Below are positions 9,184 through 16,917 of a stretch of 64,000 bases of DNA, in pieces. Position 1 is the first letter of the stretch, and each line of letters opens with the position of its first letter. Source of the DNA: Holdemanella porci. GTDB taxonomy: Bacteria > Bacillota_I > Bacilli_A > Erysipelotrichales > Erysipelotrichaceae. The translations under genes were made by a program, and so were the position numbers. Below the pieces are notes generated by a model. The model saw only the letters and a program-made list of their open reading frames with translations, ran no database searches and was not told where the DNA came from. The stretch is taken from positions 36,397-100,396 of the forward strand of contig NZ_JAHQVB010000001.1 in the NCBI RefSeq assembly GCF_019052655.1, in the 5' to 3' direction.

Positions 9184-9642
9184 CTATACCTTTACAGCCG
9201 TCATAATCAGCTGAATGTTACTCTTTTCAATAGTGATCTTCTTAGTTCTTGTTTTATCACGATATGAAATCGTTACATCATTTTCTGTAGCTTCAATTAG
9301 ATCACCGATGACTTGATCTAAGCCTTGTTTTGGATCTTTCATTTTGACAAAAACATATTTGCCAACTGCTCTTTGAATTTCTTCATCCGTACGAAGCTCT
9401 CTTTCCGCTCCTGGCGAACAAACTTCAAGCATGTATTCTTTGGCATACCAGTCTTTTTCATCAAGCATTGTGCCAATCGCATCTGAGCAAGTTGCACAAG
9501 TATCCAAATCCATTGTACCGTCTTCTTTTTCAACCGAAACTCTTAATAATGGTGTACCTTGATTTGTAATCCATTCTAATTCATACAAATGGCATCCATT
9601 GTCATTAAGAACTTCTTCAATCCATTCTTTAAGATTGTCCAT
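9184..9642 (-). CDS. rimP: Ribosome maturation factor RimP
   Basis: RimP assists 30S subunit assembly. The start at 9642 (MDNLKEWIEEVL) was chosen because AAGGAG lies 7 nt upstream; the longer open frame would begin in the operon leader. The 152 residues show LEWITNQGTPLLRV and the motif VEVCSPGAERELR. It is the first gene of the rimP-nusA-ylxR-ylxQ-infB-rbfA operon. Confidence 0.93.
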   Translation of the reverse strand: MDNLKEWIEEVLNDNGCHLYELEWITNQGTPLLRVSVEKEDGTMDLDTCATCSDAIGTMLDEKDWYAKEYMLEVCSPGAERELRTDEEIQRAVGKYVFVKMKDPKQGLDQVIGDLIEATENDVTISYRDKTRTKKITIEKSNIQLIMTAVKV

Positions 9643-9667
9643 ACATTTCTCCTTAGTAGCAAAATAT

Positions 9668-9691
9668 AAGGAGTGGTACAACCCACTCCTT
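9668..9691 (-). promoter_or_regulatory. Leader hairpin before rimP, candidate NusA-responsive attenuator
   Basis: Between the rimP promoter and start codon, the minus-strand RNA can form a 9-bp stem AAGGAGTGG/CCACTCCTT with a 6-nt loop. It is followed by an interrupted U tract (ATATTTTG). Intrinsic terminators with poor U tracts are the type that depends on NusA, and in B. subtilis nusA is autoregulated by attenuation in the leader of the same operon. That it works this way here is inference. Confidence 0.5.
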
Positions 9692-9709
9692 GAATTTCTA
9701 TACAATTTA

Positions 9710-9738
9710 TTTATAGCACAAAAAAGCTTTTTTTGCAA
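9710..9738 (-). promoter_or_regulatory. Promoter of the rimP-nusA-infB operon
   Basis: A -35 TTGCAA (9733-9738) and an extended -10 TGC-TATAAA (-10 at 9710-9715) are separated by 17 bp on the minus strand. It lies immediately after the gmk stop codon and predicts a leader of about 60 nt. Confidence 0.65.
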
Positions 9739-10317
9739 CTATTTGTTTTCTTCAAGCTCAACATGACGAAGAATAATCGTCTTGATTAGCTCAGCTGCAA
9801 GCTTTGGATCATCATTACATACAATATATTTGTATTGTGATACCATTTTCATTTCATTGCTAGCCTTGGCAAGACGTTGTTGAATGATTTCTTCAGGCTC
9901 AGTGCTACGACCACGAATACGTCTTTCCAATTCCTCCATTGAAGGTGGAATAATAAAGATAGAAATCGCATCCGGACACTTTTCCTGGACTTGAATCGCT
10001 CCCTGCACTTCAATTTCCAATAAGACATTCTTTCCTTCATCGCGCAAGCGATTGACTTCCTTTAAAGGTGTTCCATAATAGTTTCCGACAAACTCGGCCC
10101 ACTCTAAAAGTCCACCTTCTTGAATGGCTTTTTCAAAATCTTCACGTGTTGAGAAGAAATAATCTCTTCCATCCACTTCTCCAGCACGTGGTTTACGTGT
10201 TGTCATTGATGTGGAATACGCTAAATTTAGGCGTTCATCTGTTTCAAAATATTTTCGAATTGTCCCTTTACCAACACCACTAGGACCGCTCAAAATGATT
10301 AATAGACCTCTTTGCAT
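9739..10317 (-). CDS. gmk: Guanylate kinase
   Basis: Guanylate kinase phosphorylates GMP to GDP. The P-loop GPSGVGKGT is near the start, followed by TTRKPRAGEVDGRDY (GMP binding) and the lid region RIRGRSTEP. The start at 10317 (MQRGLLIIL) was chosen because the predicted promoter (-10 at 10346-10351) excludes the longer open frame. GGGAG upstream is a somewhat distant ribosome site. The gene is divergent from rqcH. Confidence 0.94.
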   Translation of the reverse strand: MQRGLLIILSGPSGVGKGTIRKYFETDERLNLAYSTSMTTRKPRAGEVDGRDYFFSTREDFEKAIQEGGLLEWAEFVGNYYGTPLKEVNRLRDEGKNVLLEIEVQGAIQVQEKCPDAISIFIIPPSMEELERRIRGRSTEPEEIIQQRLAKASNEMKMVSQYKYIVCNDDPKLAAELIKTIILRHVELEENK

Positions 10318-10345
10318 GACAATCTTGCTCTCCCTCTTTTCATCC

Positions 10346-10374
10346 ATTTTACAAGTCCAAACCATGTGTGTCAA
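10346..10374 (-). promoter_or_regulatory. Promoter of gmk
   Basis: A perfect -35 TTGACA (minus strand, 10369-10374) and a -10 TAAAAT (10346-10351) are separated by 17 bp. The same six base pairs sit at the -35 position of the divergent rqcH promoter. Confidence 0.65.
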
Positions 10375-10388
10375 ATTTAATTTAACTA

Positions 10389-10397
10389 TGTTATAAT
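10389..10397 (+). promoter_or_regulatory. Extended -10 promoter of rqcH
   Basis: TGTTATAAT is an extended -10 (hexamer at 10392-10397). The bases 17 bp upstream (TGTCAA, 10369-10374) match the -35 consensus poorly in this direction. Confidence 0.6.
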
Positions 10398-10422
10398 TCT
10401 TATCAGACTAAGGAGGTCCACT

Positions 10423-12057
10423 ATGGCTATTGACGGATTATTTTTATACAATATTCAAGAAAAATTAAACGCATATACCCCATGTAAAATTGGTAAAATA
10501 CAAAATATCAGCGATGAAGAAATATTGATTCATCTACACACACGAAATGAAGGAAACCAAAAGCTTGTCATTAATGTACATTCCAACACAAACCGTGTAT
10601 ATATCGCAAACTTTGTTCCTGGCATTCAACCAGAACCATCCAACTTTGTAATGGTCTTAAGAAAGCTCTGCTCACAAGCCATTGTCGAATCTTTTGAACA
10701 AGTTGGCTATGACCGCATTTTATGTTTACACTTATCTTGTCGCAATGAATTTCAAGACCTTGTGAAATACGATCTAAATATCGAACTCATGGGAAAATAC
10801 GCCAATATGATTTTAGTCAAAGATGGCGTAATTGTAGATGCATTAAAACGGATTCCTGTATATGAAAATGCCAAACGATTCATCCATCCAGGCGCAAAGT
10901 ATGTAGCTCCTGCTCAACCGGAAAAGAAAAATCCGTTTGAGATTCAAGATATCGATTTAGATCAAAGTCTTGTTAAACAGATCTATGGCTTTTCACCATT
11001 ACTATCCAATGAATTTATGTATCGCATAAAAAACAACGAAAAATACATCAATATATTAAATGAACTTATTACTTCTAACACTTTATATATCTATCAAAAA
11101 GATTTTCATTGTATTGAACTCAAACATTTAAATGAACAACCAAATACCTATACGATCATGGAAGGGCTAAATCATTTATATGAAGAAGATGAACAAAAAA
11201 AGCGGATCAAAGAACAATATGGCGATATTATTCGTACTGTAGAAAAGGAAAAATTGAAACAAACAAAAAAGCTTCCAAAGCTAGAACAAGCCTTAGAAGA
11301 TGGAAAAGACTATCATAAATATCAAGAATATGGTGATTTGATCTTTGCGTATATGTACCAGATTCAAAAAGAAAAAACAATTGTATTACCTTCTTTTGAA
11401 ACCAATGAAGATGTAACAATTCCAATTGATATGCGTTACGATCTAAAAACAAATGCGAATAAATATTATCAGAAATATCATAAGATGAAACGTAGTTTAG
11501 TGATCTTAGAAGAACAAATTGAACAATGTAAACAAGATATTGAATACTATACACAACTCGAAGAACAGCTTCAATACTGCAGTGTCTTTGATGCTGGGGA
11601 AATTCGAGAGGAACTTGTTAAACAACGTGTATTGATGCCTAAAAAGGACAATAAACGTAAAAAGAAGAACAATAAGCCAAATGTCCTTCATTTAGAATTT
11701 GATGATTGTGAAATCTATGTAGGTAAAAACAACATTCAAAATAACTATGTGACACACCAAGTCTCTAGAAAGAACGATTTATGGTTCCATGTGAAAGACT
11801 ATCACGGTTCGCACGTACTATTAAAGAGTGAAGACTTTACCGAACCACAAATTCGATTATGTGCAATGTTAGCCGCGTATTACTCAAAAGGTAAAGATTC
11901 AAGTTCCGTACCCGTAGATTATTGTTTGATCTCACAAATTAAAAAGGTACCTGGATCTAAGATTGGTTTTGTGACAATGAAATCCAATAAGACCATTTAT
12001 ATTGACCCAGATGAAAATTATTTATTAGAAATCATTAAAAATCATCAAATAAAGTAA
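10423..12057 (+). CDS. rqcH: RqcH/NFACT (fibronectin-binding family) ribosome quality-control protein
   Basis: This NFACT-family protein corresponds to bacterial RqcH, which recognises peptidyl-tRNA on obstructed 50S subunits and adds C-terminal alanine tails. The 544 residues contain the NFACT-N domain (MAIDGLFLYNIQEKL; conserved RKLCSQ near residue 88), a central coiled coil (about 265-400) and the C-terminal NFACT-R domain with DLWFHVKDYHGSHVLL. AAGGAGG gives a strong ribosome site. Older annotation calls the family 'fibronectin-binding protein'. The gene is monocistronic, between gmk and the Rnf operon. Confidence 0.9.
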   Translation: MAIDGLFLYNIQEKLNAYTPCKIGKIQNISDEEILIHLHTRNEGNQKLVINVHSNTNRVYIANFVPGIQPEPSNFVMVLRKLCSQAIVESFEQVGYDRILCLHLSCRNEFQDLVKYDLNIELMGKYANMILVKDGVIVDALKRIPVYENAKRFIHPGAKYVAPAQPEKKNPFEIQDIDLDQSLVKQIYGFSPLLSNEFMYRIKNNEKYINILNELITSNTLYIYQKDFHCIELKHLNEQPNTYTIMEGLNHLYEEDEQKKRIKEQYGDIIRTVEKEKLKQTKKLPKLEQALEDGKDYHKYQEYGDLIFAYMYQIQKEKTIVLPSFETNEDVTIPIDMRYDLKTNANKYYQKYHKMKRSLVILEEQIEQCKQDIEYYTQLEEQLQYCSVFDAGEIREELVKQRVLMPKKDNKRKKKNNKPNVLHLEFDDCEIYVGKNNIQNNYVTHQVSRKNDLWFHVKDYHGSHVLLKSEDFTEPQIRLCAMLAAYYSKGKDSSSVPVDYCLISQIKKVPGSKIGFVTMKSNKTIYIDPDENYLLEIIKNHQIK

Positions 12058-12082
12058 AAGAGATGGAAAATTCCATCTCTTT
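12057..12082. terminator. Bidirectional terminator between rqcH and the Rnf operon
   Basis: A 12-bp stem (AAAGAGATGGAA/TTCCATCTCTTT) with an AA centre lies between the convergent ends of rqcH and rnfB. The T-rich tail favours the plus strand. Confidence 0.85.
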
Positions 12083-12085
12083 CTT

Positions 12086-12394
12086 TTATCCTTTTACTTC
12101 GACTGTAGAACCATCAGGACCCGGTGTGTTTTTCAAGTAATCAATGATTTCTTGACGCTTCTCCGCTTTACAAGGCTTACATGCGATATGATCCATATCA
12201 CCTGTTACCAAGGCTTCAGCCATACCACTACATCCAGGGAATCCACAACCTCCACAGTTATATCCAGGTAGTAATGATGTTACTTTTTCTACACGTACAT
12301 CTGCTTCTACTTTTAAATATTTGTCGGCAACACCTAAACCTAAGCCAAGTACTGCACCAAGTACAAGCATCATAATTACGGCTACGATTACCAT
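12086..12394 (-). CDS. rnfB: Truncated RnfB: membrane helix plus a single Fe-S domain
   Basis: RnfB normally takes electrons from ferredoxin into the Rnf complex through several [4Fe-4S] clusters. This version has only 102 residues: an N-terminal helix (about 3-23) and one FeS domain with Cys47, Cys50, Cys55, Cys72 and Cys75 (NCGGCGFPGC then ACKPC). The C-terminal ferredoxin-type domains of usual RnfB are absent. The frame ends cleanly before the terminator with no trace of a frameshifted remainder, so this is the real gene length here. It is last in the operon and has a good ribosome site (GAAGGGAG). How ferredoxin would dock is unclear. Confidence 0.85.
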   Translation of the reverse strand: MVIVAVIMMLVLGAVLGLGLGVADKYLKVEADVRVEKVTSLLPGYNCGGCGFPGCSGMAEALVTGDMDHIACKPCKAEKRQEIIDYLKNTPGPDGSTVEVKG

Positions 12395-12396
12395 AT

Positions 12397-12579
12397 TTAT
12401 TCTCCCTTCACTTGATTGTGAGCTGGATTGTTTGTACAGGCATAATCCTTACATCCATCACAATCCGCTTTTAAATCTTCACACCCTTCAGGTTTGGGTG
12501 TTTTTTTATTCATTAAGTACAAAACAATATAGATAGCGACTAATGCGCCAAAGAACAATATTGCCAATAAGTATTTCAT
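12397..12579 (-). CDS. Small membrane-anchored Cys-rich protein inside the Rnf operon
   Basis: I do not recognise a named family with certainty. The start at 12579 (MKYLLAILFF) follows AGGA and overlaps the rnfA stop. The 60 residues comprise one membrane helix (about 3-23) and a short tail with Cys33, Cys40, Cys43 and Cys48. The last three are spaced CxxCx4C, as in the RnfB FeS domain encoded just downstream. It is broadly similar in layout to small FeoB-associated Cys-rich proteins. Its place between rnfA and a truncated rnfB suggests an electron-transfer or assembly role in Rnf. This is inference. Confidence 0.7.
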   Translation of the reverse strand: MKYLLAILFFGALVAIYIVLYLMNKKTPKPEGCEDLKADCDGCKDYACTNNPAHNQVKGE

Positions 12580-13154
12580 TATACAATTCCTGTAAAGCAA
12601 GAGAAAGCCATAGCCATGATGGCAGCCACAATCAATGCGATTGGATTCCCAACAAAGGCATTTGGAACTTCACTTTGTTCTAGTCTTTCACGAATTGTAG
12701 AGAAAATGAATAATACAAGGGCAAATCCTAATGGAGTACCGATTGAGTATACTAACATTTGTGCAAAATTATAACTACTAGAAATATTTACTAAACATAC
12801 ATTTAAAACAACACAGTTTGTCGTAATCAATGGTAAGTAAACACCTAATGATTTATAAAGTGCTGGACTTGTCTTTTTAATGAACATTTCTGTTAATTGA
12901 ACTAAAGAAGCGATTACCAAGATAAATGTAATCAAATCCATAAATTCAAGTTGTAAAGGTACAAGTACTAAATAATAAAGTGCATATGTAACAAGTGCTG
13001 CAACAACGATAACGAAGACAACGGCAACACCCATACCGATTGCTGAGCTTTTCTTTTTAGAAACACCCATGAATGGGCACATACCTAAGAATTGAGTTAA
13101 GATAACGTTGTTAACTAAAACACTCGTTACTAAAAGTGCCATTAATTCACCCAT
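12579..13154 (-). CDS. rnfA: Rnf complex integral membrane subunit RnfA
   Basis: RnfA is a six-helix subunit that, with RnfE, forms the ion-conducting and membrane Fe-S core of the ferredoxin:NAD oxidoreductase. The 191 residues include the family signatures LVNNVILTQFLGMCPFMGVS (residues 13-32) and TNCVVLNVCL, whose Cys residues ligate the RnfA/RnfE cluster. It starts 1 nt after rnfE, with GGAGG upstream. Confidence 0.95.
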   Translation of the reverse strand: MGELMALLVTSVLVNNVILTQFLGMCPFMGVSKKKSSAIGMGVAVVFVIVVAALVTYALYYLVLVPLQLEFMDLITFILVIASLVQLTEMFIKKTSPALYKSLGVYLPLITTNCVVLNVCLVNISSSYNFAQMLVYSIGTPLGFALVLFIFSTIRERLEQSEVPNAFVGNPIALIVAAIMAMAFSCFTGIV

Positions 13155-13155
13155 C

Positions 13156-13815
13156 TTACTTTTCCTCCTTCGCTGCAGCCTCTTCTTTTGCTGTTACATG
13201 TTGTTTATAAGCACCAACAGCAGCGGCTAAAACCGCAAATGTAATGAAGGCTCCAACACTAGATCCAAAGATACTCACTGTGAAGTCTTCGGGAATAATG
13301 TGTAAGTTTAACCAAACTTGCGCTTCGTTAAATGGATTTACCACTTTGATTCCACCTGTTGAAATCAATTCACGAATAAATGACATCGCTAATACTGCTA
13401 GAGTATATCCTAGACCCATTCCTAAACCATCAAGAGCTGAATCTAAAACACCGTTTTTACTTGCGAAAGCTTCTGCACGCCCCAAGATGATACAGTTAAC
13501 TACAATCAACGGAATGAATACACCTAAACTTGTATTTAAACTTGGCGCATAGGCTTGAATCAACATTTGAATGATTTTTACCAATGTGGCGATGATGACA
13601 ATATAAACGGGAATACGAATTTCATCTGGCGTAATTTTACGAACACATGAAATAATCACGTTGGACATGATTAATACGATAATAACACTAACACCCATAC
13701 CAATCGCATTGTTTACAGTTGTAGTGATGGCTAGTGTTGAACAAATTCCTAAGAACAATGAGAATACTGGGTTATCTTTTATTAAACCCGCTTTAAAGTT
13801 TTCAAAACGATTCAT
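13156..13815 (-). CDS. rnfE: Rnf complex integral membrane subunit RnfE
   Basis: RnfE is homologous to RnfA and pairs with it in the membrane. The 219 residues show the start NRFENFKAGLIKDNPVFSL, the motif LGICSTLAITTTVNNAIGMG (residues 22-41) and VNCIILGRAEAFAS, with the conserved cluster Cys residues. The C-terminus has a Lys/Ala/Glu-rich tail. It lies 13 bp after rnfG in the operon. Confidence 0.95.
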   Translation of the reverse strand: MNRFENFKAGLIKDNPVFSLFLGICSTLAITTTVNNAIGMGVSVIIVLIMSNVIISCVRKITPDEIRIPVYIVIIATLVKIIQMLIQAYAPSLNTSLGVFIPLIVVNCIILGRAEAFASKNGVLDSALDGLGMGLGYTLAVLAMSFIRELISTGGIKVVNPFNEAQVWLNLHIIPEDFTVSIFGSSVGAFITFAVLAAAVGAYKQHVTAKEEAAAKEEK

Positions 13816-13828
13816 CTAGATAACCTCC

Positions 13829-14338
13829 TTACTTTAATGTATCGACAAGTTTTGCCGCTTCATGAATACCACTAACAACAGGACCAGAAGAAACAGTCGC
13901 ACCAGAAATTGTATCCAATTCACCAGTCGCATTTTTTCCTTCTAGAGATTTCTTAAATGGAGCTTCTGTTACTTTCGAACCTAAGCCCTTAGTATCTCCA
14001 TTGCTGATGGCATTGTATTTGTCGATTTTCTTACTGTCTTTATCAATAGAAACTAAGAATACTGTTCCTTCTTTATATCCACTTACACTCATGTTAAAGA
14101 TATAAACGTTTTTATATTCATAAACCTTTTGAACTGTATTAGAATCCAATGTTGCATCGACCACTTTAAAATCATTTGCGTTCGCATCTGGATACATAGC
14201 TAATAATGATTCTTTTTCTTGTTTTTCATTATTTGCAGCAATAACAGGGGCAGTCATTTGATTCGCAAATGCCAAGGCACCACCTGCAACGGCTGAAACA
14301 ATAGCCAAGAATAAACCTAAATGTACGATCTTGTTCAT
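13829..14338 (-). CDS. rnfG: Rnf complex flavoprotein subunit RnfG
   Basis: RnfG carries covalent FMN on the outer face of the membrane. The 169 residues have one N-terminal helix (about 6-28) and the ApbE flavinylation motif DTISGATVSS, in which the Thr of SGAT is the FMN site. It overlaps rnfD by 4 nt. The flavin transferase gene apbE is divergently placed just beyond rnfC, which fits this need. Confidence 0.95.
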   Translation of the reverse strand: MNKIVHLGLFLAIVSAVAGGALAFANQMTAPVIAANNEKQEKESLLAMYPDANANDFKVVDATLDSNTVQKVYEYKNVYIFNMSVSGYKEGTVFLVSIDKDSKKIDKYNAISNGDTKGLGSKVTEAPFKKSLEGKNATGELDTISGATVSSGPVVSGIHEAAKLVDTLK

Positions 14339-15477
14339 AGTGTTACCTCCACTGTTTCAACAACAGCTGCAGTTTCAGGAACAGCATCTACCTTTTGAAT
14401 GGAACTAGCTGCATAGAAGCTTATAGCTAAACCAATCAAAGCTAGACATGCACAAACAATTCTTGATTTTTTTACCAATTCCAATTGTTTTCCATCGAAA
14501 TAAGATTCGATCCAAGGTGTAAACATATTCATCAATAAGATGGAATATAAGCATCCTTCTGGAAGATTTGCTTTTAAACGAACTAAAGTTGTTAAAATTG
14601 CTGCACCCATCGCAAATACAACACGACCACTTGCACTTGTTGGACTAGTGACTGGATCTGTCAACATAAATACAGCACCAAAAATAACACCACCAGTTAA
14701 TAAGTGTAATAATGGATACCAAATAACAGCTGGAATTCCATGGTATGAATCAATGCCTGTAATAGCCGCTACAACGGCTGTTAATACAAAGATTGTCCCT
14801 AAATAAACAACGGGAACTCTCCAATCAATAATTTGACGAACCGCAAGTAGTACACCAATAATCAAAATCAAGATTGAGAATGTTTCACCAATAGATCCAG
14901 GATATGTACCTAAAGCTAGACCTGCAAAGCCTCCATATTGAGACAAGAATGAATCCAATACAGTTGCATTGCTTGGTAACCAATGGTATGTGCTCGCAAT
15001 CACTGTTGTTGGTGTTGCTTGTGAAATTAGGCCGACACTCACACCTGTAAAAGCTTGTAGAATCACAGCACGTCCTACAGCTGCAGGGTTAAAGATGTTT
15101 TGTCCAAAACCACCAAATAATAATTTCGCAAGTACAATTGCGAATACTGTCGCAATAATAACTGCATAACAAGACATATTCACAGGTACCATTAAAGTTA
15201 AAATGATAGCTGTTACCCATCCAAATGAGCTCTTTAAGAAAGTTTTAACATCTTTCTTCATAATCTTTGCGAAAATGGATTCGCAAACGAATGTAGTAAT
15301 TAAAGAACAAGCTAATAAAAGAACACAATGTAAAGCAGCACTAGCTCCCCATGCAGAGGCATAGTAAATAACGGCTGCTGCAAACACAACAAGTAAACTT
15401 AAAGATAATTCTTTCATGATACGTTGTGTTGACAAGTTATTCTTAATGCTTGGACTTACATGAAAAGTAAATTTCAT
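14335..15477 (-). CDS. rnfD: Rnf complex membrane flavoprotein subunit RnfD
   Basis: RnfD is a polytopic NqrB-like subunit with covalent FMN and riboflavin. The 380 residues contain about nine hydrophobic segments, the LFGGFGQNIFNPAAVGRA motif and LTDPVTSPTSASGR. The probable FMN-bearing Thr is in SQATPTT. It ends overlapping the start of rnfG (ATGA-type overlap) and follows rnfC by 11 bp. Confidence 0.93.
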   Translation of the reverse strand: MKFTFHVSPSIKNNLSTQRIMKELSLSLLVVFAAAVIYYASAWGASAALHCVLLLACSLITTFVCESIFAKIMKKDVKTFLKSSFGWVTAIILTLMVPVNMSCYAVIIATVFAIVLAKLLFGGFGQNIFNPAAVGRAVILQAFTGVSVGLISQATPTTVIASTYHWLPSNATVLDSFLSQYGGFAGLALGTYPGSIGETFSILILIIGVLLAVRQIIDWRVPVVYLGTIFVLTAVVAAITGIDSYHGIPAVIWYPLLHLLTGGVIFGAVFMLTDPVTSPTSASGRVVFAMGAAILTTLVRLKANLPEGCLYSILLMNMFTPWIESYFDGKQLELVKKSRIVCACLALIGLAISFYAASSIQKVDAVPETAAVVETVEVTL

Positions 15478-15488
15478 TTGAATCCTCC

Positions 15489-16781
15489 CTACTTTTTCTT
15501 AAGCATAACAATACGTTTTGCCTTACGAACATTTTCAGTTACATCGATATGAGATGGACAAATATATGTACACATTCCACATTCGATACAACTCATAACG
15601 CCACGTTTTGACATTTCGTCAACGTCATTGGCTTTTAATGCAGCTGTAATTCTTACTGGCTGTAAACCACTTGGACAATGATCACTACATTTACCACAAC
15701 GTAAACATGCGATCGCATCATCGTTTGCAGCTGGAAGTACAGTTAATGCATTCATAGCACGATCAACGACGAACATATCATTGACAATGGTTTTACCCAT
15801 CATAGGTCCACCTGAAATCAAGCGGACAGTATCTTGTGTATATCCACCACAAGCTTCGATGATTTCACTAACAGGCATACCAACTGGTACACATACGTTA
15901 TGAGGATCTTTTACGCATTCACCACTAACCGTTAGATTCTTTTGTGTGATGGCTTCTCCTTTTTCAAAGGCTTTCGCAATCGCGATGGCACTTGAAGCAT
16001 TTCCAATGATAGCACCCGCTTCTGCAGGTAATCCACCATATTCTTTATGTAATACTTCACGCACTAAAACACGTTCCCAACCCATTGGATACACATCAGG
16101 GACTGGACGAACCTCAACTCCAGCCGCATCTGTCAATACAGATTTTACTTTTTCAATTAAATCTGGGTGAGATTCTTTGATACAAATGTAAACCGTTTTG
16201 GCTTCAGCCATTTTCTTCATGATTTTTGCACCTGTAACTAAATCTTTGGCATCATCCATGACAGATCGGTAATCGGCTGTGATATATGGTTCACATTCAA
16301 CGGCATTGATCAATACATAATCAACTCCATCTGGTTTCATATATTTTACATAGGTTGGGAAACCAGCTCCACCTAAACCAACAATACCTGCATTCTTTAC
16401 AAAATCAACACACTCTTGGCGAGTAGCACTTTGCCAGTCTAATGGCGCAAAAGATTGAACTTTCGTTTGTTTAAAATCGCATTCAATCACCATGTGATTT
16501 TGTGGACGCAAAGAATTGTGCATACGCTTAACAATTCCTTTGTAAGTTCCAGAAACACTTGAATAAATTGGCACATAAAAACCTGACTTTGTTTCAGCCA
16601 GTTTTGTTCCAACCGATACAGTATCGCCCTCTTCGACAAGAATATCAAAGTCTAAAGTACGGCCTGCAACCAAAGGAATATAGACTTCCTTTTTAGGCAT
16701 AAGATGTAATAATTCAGACTTTTCTGTCAATTCTTTTTTACCAGGGATATGCTGTCTCATTGGTCCTAAAAATAGTGACAT
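15489..16781 (-). CDS. rnfC: Rnf complex peripheral subunit RnfC
   Basis: RnfC holds the NADH/FMN site and two [4Fe-4S] clusters. The 430 residues include the Rossmann/FMN segment GLGGAGFPTYVK, a soluble SLBB-type region and two C-terminal cluster motifs, CLRCGKCSDHCP and CIECGMCTYICP. The start at 16781 (MSLFLGPM) was preferred to an ATG 18 nt upstream, because that ATG lies in the ribosome site (GGGAGG). It is first in the operon rnfC-D-G-E-A-(Cys-rich)-B. Confidence 0.95.
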   Translation of the reverse strand: MSLFLGPMRQHIPGKKELTEKSELLHLMPKKEVYIPLVAGRTLDFDILVEEGDTVSVGTKLAETKSGFYVPIYSSVSGTYKGIVKRMHNSLRPQNHMVIECDFKQTKVQSFAPLDWQSATRQECVDFVKNAGIVGLGGAGFPTYVKYMKPDGVDYVLINAVECEPYITADYRSVMDDAKDLVTGAKIMKKMAEAKTVYICIKESHPDLIEKVKSVLTDAAGVEVRPVPDVYPMGWERVLVREVLHKEYGGLPAEAGAIIGNASSAIAIAKAFEKGEAITQKNLTVSGECVKDPHNVCVPVGMPVSEIIEACGGYTQDTVRLISGGPMMGKTIVNDMFVVDRAMNALTVLPAANDDAIACLRCGKCSDHCPSGLQPVRITAALKANDVDEMSKRGVMSCIECGMCTYICPSHIDVTENVRKAKRIVMLKKK

Positions 16782-16811
16782 ATAAATCCTACCTCCCATT
16801 TATACTTTTTA

Positions 16812-16840
16812 ATCATAGGCCTTTTTTTTCACAAGTTCAA
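16812..16840 (-). promoter_or_regulatory. Promoter of the Rnf operon
   Basis: On the minus strand TTGAAC (16835-16840) and TATGAT (16812-16817) are separated by 17 bp, about 30 bp before the rnfC start. No Rex-type site was found here. Confidence 0.6.
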
Positions 16841-16882
16841 GAATTTTTTGACAATTTCCCATAATTCAGGTAAGTACTTACA

Positions 16883-16911
16883 TTTACATTAAATGGAAAA
16901 CATTTTATAAT
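16883..16911 (+). promoter_or_regulatory. Promoter of apbE, predicting a leaderless mRNA
   Basis: TTTACA (16883-16888), 17 bp, then a perfect TATAAT (16906-16911). The apbE ATG begins 7 nt after the last base of the -10, at the expected transcription start. No ribosome site is present. Confidence 0.65.
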
Positions 16912-16917
16912 ACTTTT

